Source: Gnetum montanum (lineage: Eukaryota; Streptophyta; Gnetopsida; Gnetales; Gnetaceae). From it: DNA of 64,000 nucleotides. A program made the position numbers and the translations under genes. Where the stretch lies: positions 78,281-142,280 of the forward strand of contig MNCI01035111.1 of assembly GCA_015680685.1 (NCBI GenBank), written 5' to 3'. The notes below the pieces were generated by a model that did no database searches, was not told the DNA's origin, and saw only the letters and a list, made by a program, of their open reading frames with translations. Shown here in pieces: positions 58,915 through 64,000 of this stretch; positions within the stretch are counted from its first letter, which is position 1, and every line of letters begins with the position of its first letter.

Positions 58915-59007
58915 GTGTGCAATAAGAATGGTGTGTGTTTGCGTATCTCTATGTTATTGCATGTGCATTCAAATGAGCGTTTGCATTATTGTTGTTTAAG
59001 TGCTGCG
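58915..59007 (+). repeat. Terminal direct repeat of the pararetrovirus (right)
   Basis: Matches 53023-53115; differences include GCGTATC for GCATATC and TTATTGC for TTATTAC. Confidence 0.9.
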
Positions 59008-59119
59008 AATATTGAATAATTGTTATGAGTAATAGTTTTGCTAAGTTGGGATTTGTATTTTAAAAAATTAGTTCTTGGATTAAAGTTAACCAAGATAGGG
59101 AAGGTTTTAGGAAGGTTTT

Positions 59120-60560
59120 AGACAAAATCACTCCACTATTGATCACTTAGTTACTCTCAAATACTAAAGAAATTTGTAAAAAAGCCTAATAAAAATATTT
59201 TTATTTGTTCCATTAATTTTGCAAAAGCATATGATTTATGTTTCGTAAAAATCTTTGGTTACACTTGTATAAAATTGACCTCTCTTTAAAATTGGTTGTA
59301 CCAATTTAAAGATTGAATGAAGGAGTGATTATTGAAATTATAGGCAAAAATTTAGAGAAATAAATTTTAATTCTAAGAAAAATTAAATTTAAGTAATGTT
59401 TTTCACTTTCTCTAACTCTCTTTAGAATATTTGTTAATGAAATATATGAAATTTTATATAATGGATAAGATAGTCATGCTATCAAAATTGAATCCCAAGT
59501 AGTAAATATATTTTTATATTTAGATGATGCTTCCTTGATCTTCATTATTATAGAAGATAATTATTGACACTCATTTGGTCTTTAAGTGAATGTAAATAAA
59601 ACCTAATTCCTAGTTTGAGATACAAGAAATACTTGTTACAACTTCCATTTTGGAGGTAGAAATATGCAAATAGTACATTCCTTGAAATATTTGGATCTCA
59701 TTTATTTAAACAATTATAAGTAAGAAAAATACATCAAAGAAAGAAGAGAATAAGCTTTCAAGGCTTGCTGTGCTTTCAAAAAAAAATGTAAGAATTTAGG
59801 ACTTTGGATTTGAAAGAGTAGAAAATAATTTTTTTATATTATCATATATTCTATTCTATTATATACATGTATTATTTGGGGACTGAACTTAGTGTTAAAA
59901 TTTGAAAAGAGATTAAAGTGTTAAAAAAACATTTTTTTGATTTATTAGTTAAAGGTAAAGATGTAAACATCATATTCAATATTATTATGTAAATGTGATT
60001 TATTACCTTTAGAAGTAGAATCATTTTGTGATTTTATTATATACACTCATAACTTGCATAACTTAAGGTAAGATAAATTCTCTAAAGAAATTCTTAAGGA
60101 TTCATGAGACCACAATTGGTATTTTCAAGGAATCCAATAGTTGAGAAAATTAAATATTTATTGGGAGGAACTACAAAAAAGTCCTAAGCATATTTGTAAC
60201 TTAGTCAAGAAAAAGGTTTTAACACCATTGTAGTCTAATGTAGAAGGTAAGAAATAATTTTATTTACATCACATTAGATCTAATACGCTAGATGCAAAAG
60301 TTGACTATGTCTCAACTACTATTCTAATAAAGTATCAGAGTACTCTTAGCAAGTTTAGATTAAGTTTGCTTCATCTTAGATTTGAAAGTGAAAGATGGAT
60401 TTAACTTTCCAAAAAGAGTGCACTTGTAGGTTGTGCAGGTGAGAAATCCTTGAGAATGAGTTGCATGTATTTCTTTTCTATAATGTAATATTTGTGCTAA
60501 CAATCCCATGGATCTTCAAACATAATGAAGCTTCCGATTTAATTAAGATTTATTTTTAGA
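59120..60560 (+). pseudogene. LINE fragment D (RT core to C-terminus)
   Basis: Plus strand, degenerate. STIDHLVTLKY at about 59133-59165, NFAKAYD at 59215-59235, FLYLDDAS at about 59511-59534 (LDD at the catalytic box), a KYLDLIYL block near 59690 and a C-terminal CTCRLCR...ENELHVFLFYN zinc-like region at about 60420-60485. The order is correct for LINE ORF2. Many frameshifts. Same family type as fragment A. Confidence 0.75.
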
Positions 60561-61599
60561 AATATTTTTATTTTACCTATATGAAAGTTCATTTTATAAA
60601 AAGAAAGTACATGTGTTATGCATTGAAGTTAAGTCTATTATTTCTATTACCATAACTTTAGATCTACCTATACAATCCCATATTGGGATTTGTGTTGTGA
60701 TAGTGAGTTGAGACTATGTGGTTTCTATTTAAAGGTTTTTGTGTGAAAGCAACCACTTGTAATCTTTGCAAATATCTTTGTGGTTTAAAGAAGTGAAAAG
60801 TTATTTTTCTATTTTCCCTTGTTTCTCTCTTTCACTCCAATTTACAAGTTTTTTTCTATTAATTATGTGGTAGCCAATATTTCCATAATTCCATAGTGCA
60901 CAACTTATGATATTTGTAATAGTATTTGTTCTAATAGAACACTCCTAGTGAGCGTGGATGGTCTGGTTTTCATTGGTTAACTACAAAAAATAGAGACATG
61001 CAACATTCAACAATAACAATTGACTAATCATATATGATAAATGTTATTTTATCCTACTCGATTATATCCTTTCATACTATCATCATTCTAAAATAACTTC
61101 AAATGATCTAAGATTTTCAAAATGAAATTCAAAATATTTGGAATCTTAAATATATCTTACAGCACTAATGTTTTGAAATGCTAAAAATGAAAATAATTAA
61201 TAGTTTGATGAAGAGTGTAAGATAGCAAGAATTTCATTAAAAGATAGAGTCACTAGAAATTATTGTCATATAAAAATATGATTAAAGATAAAATAGATAA
61301 TTTGTTGGATAAAAAAAATAGTTTATTACAATACATTAGTATTTAATTTAAAGTAAAAATAGAATTGAATATGCCCTCTCTCTTAAATAAATTGAAAATT
61401 TTTATCAATTTTGTTTCACAATACTAAATGGAATAGTTTTATAGCAATGGTAATACATTGTTCATTTTCTTTCATGATATAATGCATGGTATAAAAAATC
61501 TAGCATCAAATAAAAGTACTAATGTAAATAACTAGTATGAAGAGCTTCTTAAAAGGGAAAAGCCATTGGTATAGAATAATGTTTGGAAGAAGTTAAATA
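60561..61599. other. No recognised feature
   Basis: AT-rich; LINE 3' region or other relics. No gene or boundary recognised. Confidence 0.4.
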
Positions 61600-61912
61600 T
61601 AGTTATGCAAGTAGGATTAAAGTATATTATGGTGCATCAATAAGATAAATCCATTTTTTTGAAAAAGGGGCAACATTATTTAAATAATTATAGATTAATT
61701 ATAATGAAAAATATTTTTATAAAATTTTTGGGCACTATTTTAGAATCTATTTTGGAAGATGGACTAAAGAAAATAAGATATACATATTTATGAAGAAATA
61801 TTTAGGGAGCACTATTCTTTCATAGACCATCTTATCACATTAAAATATAATATTAATATAACAAAAGGTTCATATAAGAAATCATTTATTTTATTGTAGA
61901 TTATTTAAGACC
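61600..61912 (+). pseudogene. LINE fragment E (RT N-terminal part)
   Basis: Plus strand: a block with FFEKGQHYLNNYRLIIMKN and FLGTILESILEDGLKKI (about 61658-61770), then GALFFHRPSYHI (about 61808-61842). These are the opening motifs of a LINE RT, similar to fragment F. It ends at the RE6 LTR, which may have inserted here. Confidence 0.68.
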
Positions 61913-61915
61913 TAT

Positions 61916-62796
61916 TAATGAGCAACAAGTAGTCCCTACACCTAAACATATGAATCCCAAGTGTATTCATCCAATCTAATCAAATTCTGTGGACTTCTTT
62001 TACCTAAGTGCTTTTATCCTAAATAGTCAAACATGAGGTTATCTTCTATTATCCTCCTAATCATCACTTATGTTATTTTTGTCCATATGGCTAAGTGTGA
62101 TTAACATGTAAGATATTTTCATTTATGATTTTATTATTTTTATACTTAATAGTATTAAGAGATGAAGTAATTGGAAAATTAACTTTAACTAGTTAATGGA
62201 ACTAAAGGTAAGCTAAATTATCCTAAACATAGAATATTTGTTTTTACATTTTGTATACATCTTGAACTTATACTAATGCTATTGGGTTACAAAGTGTTTA
62301 CTGCTAGATGTACCAAGTATTGACTACTGGGATTGCCAAGCATTAGTATATTATGCTCAAAGTAGTTGTACTCAAGTTACTATGGAATAAAATATTAAAT
62401 TGTCAAGTATAGAAAAGTAAAGTGCATGTAAATTAAAATAATTTTAAGTAAACTAAATGCTAATCTAAGTGTTTCAATGGAGAGAAGAAATCTCAATTTT
62501 ATTTCTATCATGCTAAAGTGTCTAGGTACATCTTTCACTCAAATAAAACTCCATACAATTAATTCAATTCATGTTGTAGGGACTTAGAGGGAAAATGTTC
62601 TCAATTGTATGAAAGAAAACTACAAGAACTTACCTAGAGGAATTATCAAAGATGCCATAAATATGGCTAATGTGCATATTTATATAGGCTTAGGGAGGAT
62701 CAGTGTCAATGCATATGTGCAAATGCATCCAAGGATGCATTGATGAGGTTACATCAATGGACATGCATTGACACAACCAACTTATTAGACTCATCA
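61916..62796 (-). repeat. RE6 3' LTR
   Basis: 881 bp; plus-strand start TAATGAGCAAC, end GACTCATCA. Wording follows the RE5 LTR (for example AACATATGAATCCCAAGTG). Minus-strand TATAAATA at 62677-62684. U3 repeats at 62700-62775 are TGCATTGA-type words. Confidence 0.8.
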
Positions 62797-63010
62797 TACC
62801 CCCACCATGATTAACTAAAAATGCATCCTTGAGTTAGTAAAATGGGACCAATTTACTCATAAAATTTGGGGGAGTATAGATTGACTAACTAACTACAACA
62901 AATAGACAACTCTTAAGTGCCATCTTTACATATAATATGCATGGATACAAAAATTTATGTAAGGTATAAAGAATTTAAATAATTTGATAAAAGTTGTAAG
63001 CACTAGTCAA
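62797..63010 (-). other. RE6 3' noncoding region and polypurine tract
   Basis: Minus strand GGTGGGGGTA beside the LTR, then sequence alignable by eye with RE5 39211-39400. Confidence 0.65.
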
Positions 63011-64000
63011 ATGGAGTGAAATGAGATGAGATCTTTACACTGTGCTTGGACCTGGAGGCTCCTATGACATGGAGGTTCCTTCATCATGTTCTTGCTCTAC
63101 AGAAGTTATAAATTACCCTTCTTCTGCTAAAAACTGAAAGGCATCCAGAAGTGTCTTCATTTTTTTTCTTTTCCACATGGGTCATGAATGGTCTAGATGG
63201 GTTTTTCTAGATGAGTTGGTGTTGATATATTCCATGTGCAAGAAAACATTGAAAAAATCTCTTTCATATTGACAAACTATGCTACAAATTATTTATGTTT
63301 GATGTCAAATGTATGAATAAGGTTTTGTAGCTCTTGGTAGTCATTCATTTTTTTGGCCCCACGTTCTCAACAACTAATTTGTGATTTATGAATTTTCTCT
63401 TGAGAACTTCAAGATTTTCATTAACTACCTCTAACTTTTATTTTATCTCTTTATTGAGCTTAAACCCCACCTCATAGAGGAGGTAGGAGCTAGCCACTTA
63501 CTTTTCTAATTCTATTCTTGGTCTTCCTACTTTAGCATCGTCAATTTTGCATACTAGAGGTTGACTAGTTTCATGTAGTCCATTATCTCCTCAATTTGTA
63601 AATTATTTAGTAAGATTTTAGTGTAGTTGTAGGCATTGAGACTATCAAAGATGGGTTTTCATATATCATCTCCTTTTTGGAGGGCTTCATTTACTTTTAT
63701 CTTTGGTAACTTGATTTCTTTTTTATTTATTTCTTTAAGCATTTCAACCTAGTTCATATAGTGATGCTTAAATATTTTATACTTTAGAGCTTTGTTCTTT
63801 TGGGTAACAATCTCAATTATAGTCTTCTAGCAAAGAGCAAGAACCTCCTCTATCAAGAGAATTCTATTTTTTGTAGTTAACCTTCTAATGTCTAGGTTCA
63901 TATTACTTAGTTGCTCTTACTATTGGTGAATGTATTTGACCATCTAGTCTTTTTGTTGCTCAATATTCTATAGGCAATGATTCTCTTAGGTTAGCATAAG
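63011..64000 (-). pseudogene. RE6 coding remnant, helical, unknown
   Basis: Minus strand, one frame for long stretches with stops: RRLTTKNRILLIEEVLALC, TIIEIVTQKNKALKYKIF, VEMLKEINKKEIKLPKIKV (63690-63900) and further LLDAFQFLAEEG (about 63130-63165). Rich in Lys, Glu, Leu and Ile, likely helical or coiled coil. No Gag knuckle, protease or pol motif in the visible part. It is continued outside the window. Confidence 0.45.

Larger units (their letters stand above)
53023..59007 (+). mobile_element. Endogenous pararetrovirus (Caulimoviridae-like)
   Basis: Order: tRNA-Met-like primer site (53128-53139), movement-protein-position ORF, coat-protein region with a zinc finger, aspartic protease, RT, RNase H, a further ORF, then a promoter-like region. 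No integrase and no LTRs. About 93 bp at the two ends are a direct repeat (53023-53115 and 58915-59007), so the insert is slightly more than one circular genome of 5892 bp. Polyprotein frames carry many stops and several frameshifts: an old, inactive copy. The genus is not determined; gymnosperm and other endogenous caulimovirids are obvious comparisons. It abuts RE3 at 53022. Confidence 0.87.
61916..64000 (-). mobile_element. RE6: LTR retrotransposon, 3' end only
   Basis: Minus strand. The 3' LTR (61916-62796) is preceded by the polypurine-type tract GGGGGTA and a noncoding region similar to RE5, then by coding-like sequence running off the window. No integrase lies near the 3' end, unlike RE2 and RE4. 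By LTR plan it is a relative of RE5. Confidence 0.75.

Overview
The window reads as intergenic DNA from a large plant nuclear genome. It is AT-rich and consists almost entirely of decayed, nested transposable elements. I found no intact host gene, no tRNA or rRNA gene and no CRISPR array. Plant origin rests on Ty3/gypsy elements with the plant-type primer site (TTGGCGCCGTTGCTAGGGAC and variants), plant-type LINEs and an integrated caulimovirid. The great age and density of the insertions suggest a big, slowly purged genome such as a gymnosperm; that last step is a guess.

Layout. 1-5279: RE1, minus-strand Ty3/gypsy LTR element with gag and protease but no RT or integrase. 5280-8879: two LINE fragments in opposite directions. 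8880-18235: RE2, plus-strand Ty3/gypsy element with both 805-bp LTRs, gag, protease, part of RT, RNase H and integrase. 18236-29817: an unrecognised minus-strand coding remnant split by RE4 (19370-28627), a second Ty3/gypsy lineage with an exact 5-bp target duplication GCTCC. 29818-33000: anonymous DNA, a degenerate repeat field built on a TAGAACCAAA/TTTGGTTCTA inverted repeat, and a LINE fragment. 33083-35275: Helitron/Pif1-type helicase remnant. 36800-46400: minus-strand LINE split by RE5 (38287-43327), a gag-only LTR element with exact target duplication CTACT. 47274-53022: RE3, plus-strand gag-protease element that lacks pol. 53023-59007: endogenous pararetrovirus (Caulimoviridae-like) abutting or inserted in RE3. 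59120-61912: LINE fragments. 61916-64000: 3' LTR and 3' end of RE6, a minus-strand relative of RE5 that runs off the window.

How the parts relate. RE1, RE2, RE3 and RE5 share a recognisable Gag, including an unusual CX2CX3HX4C knuckle, and a common LTR plan (TGATGA...TCATCA ends, TATAAATA box, related primer site). RE6 shares the LTR plan and the 3' noncoding sequence of RE5. Only RE2 keeps integrase, and even RE2 has lost the RT catalytic segment. RE1 and RE3 share one internal pol-deletion junction, so the deletion predates their insertion: the deleted form itself moved, presumably with enzymes supplied by RE2-like relatives. RE5 is a further reduced gag-only form. The best candidates for something undescribed are this family of internally deleted gag(-pro) elements, the family's exchangeable palindromic U3 cassettes, the split orphan coding remnant, and the open reading frame downstream of pol in the pararetrovirus. 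All coordinates of decayed features are approximate; element boundaries with target duplications or paired LTR ends are precise.
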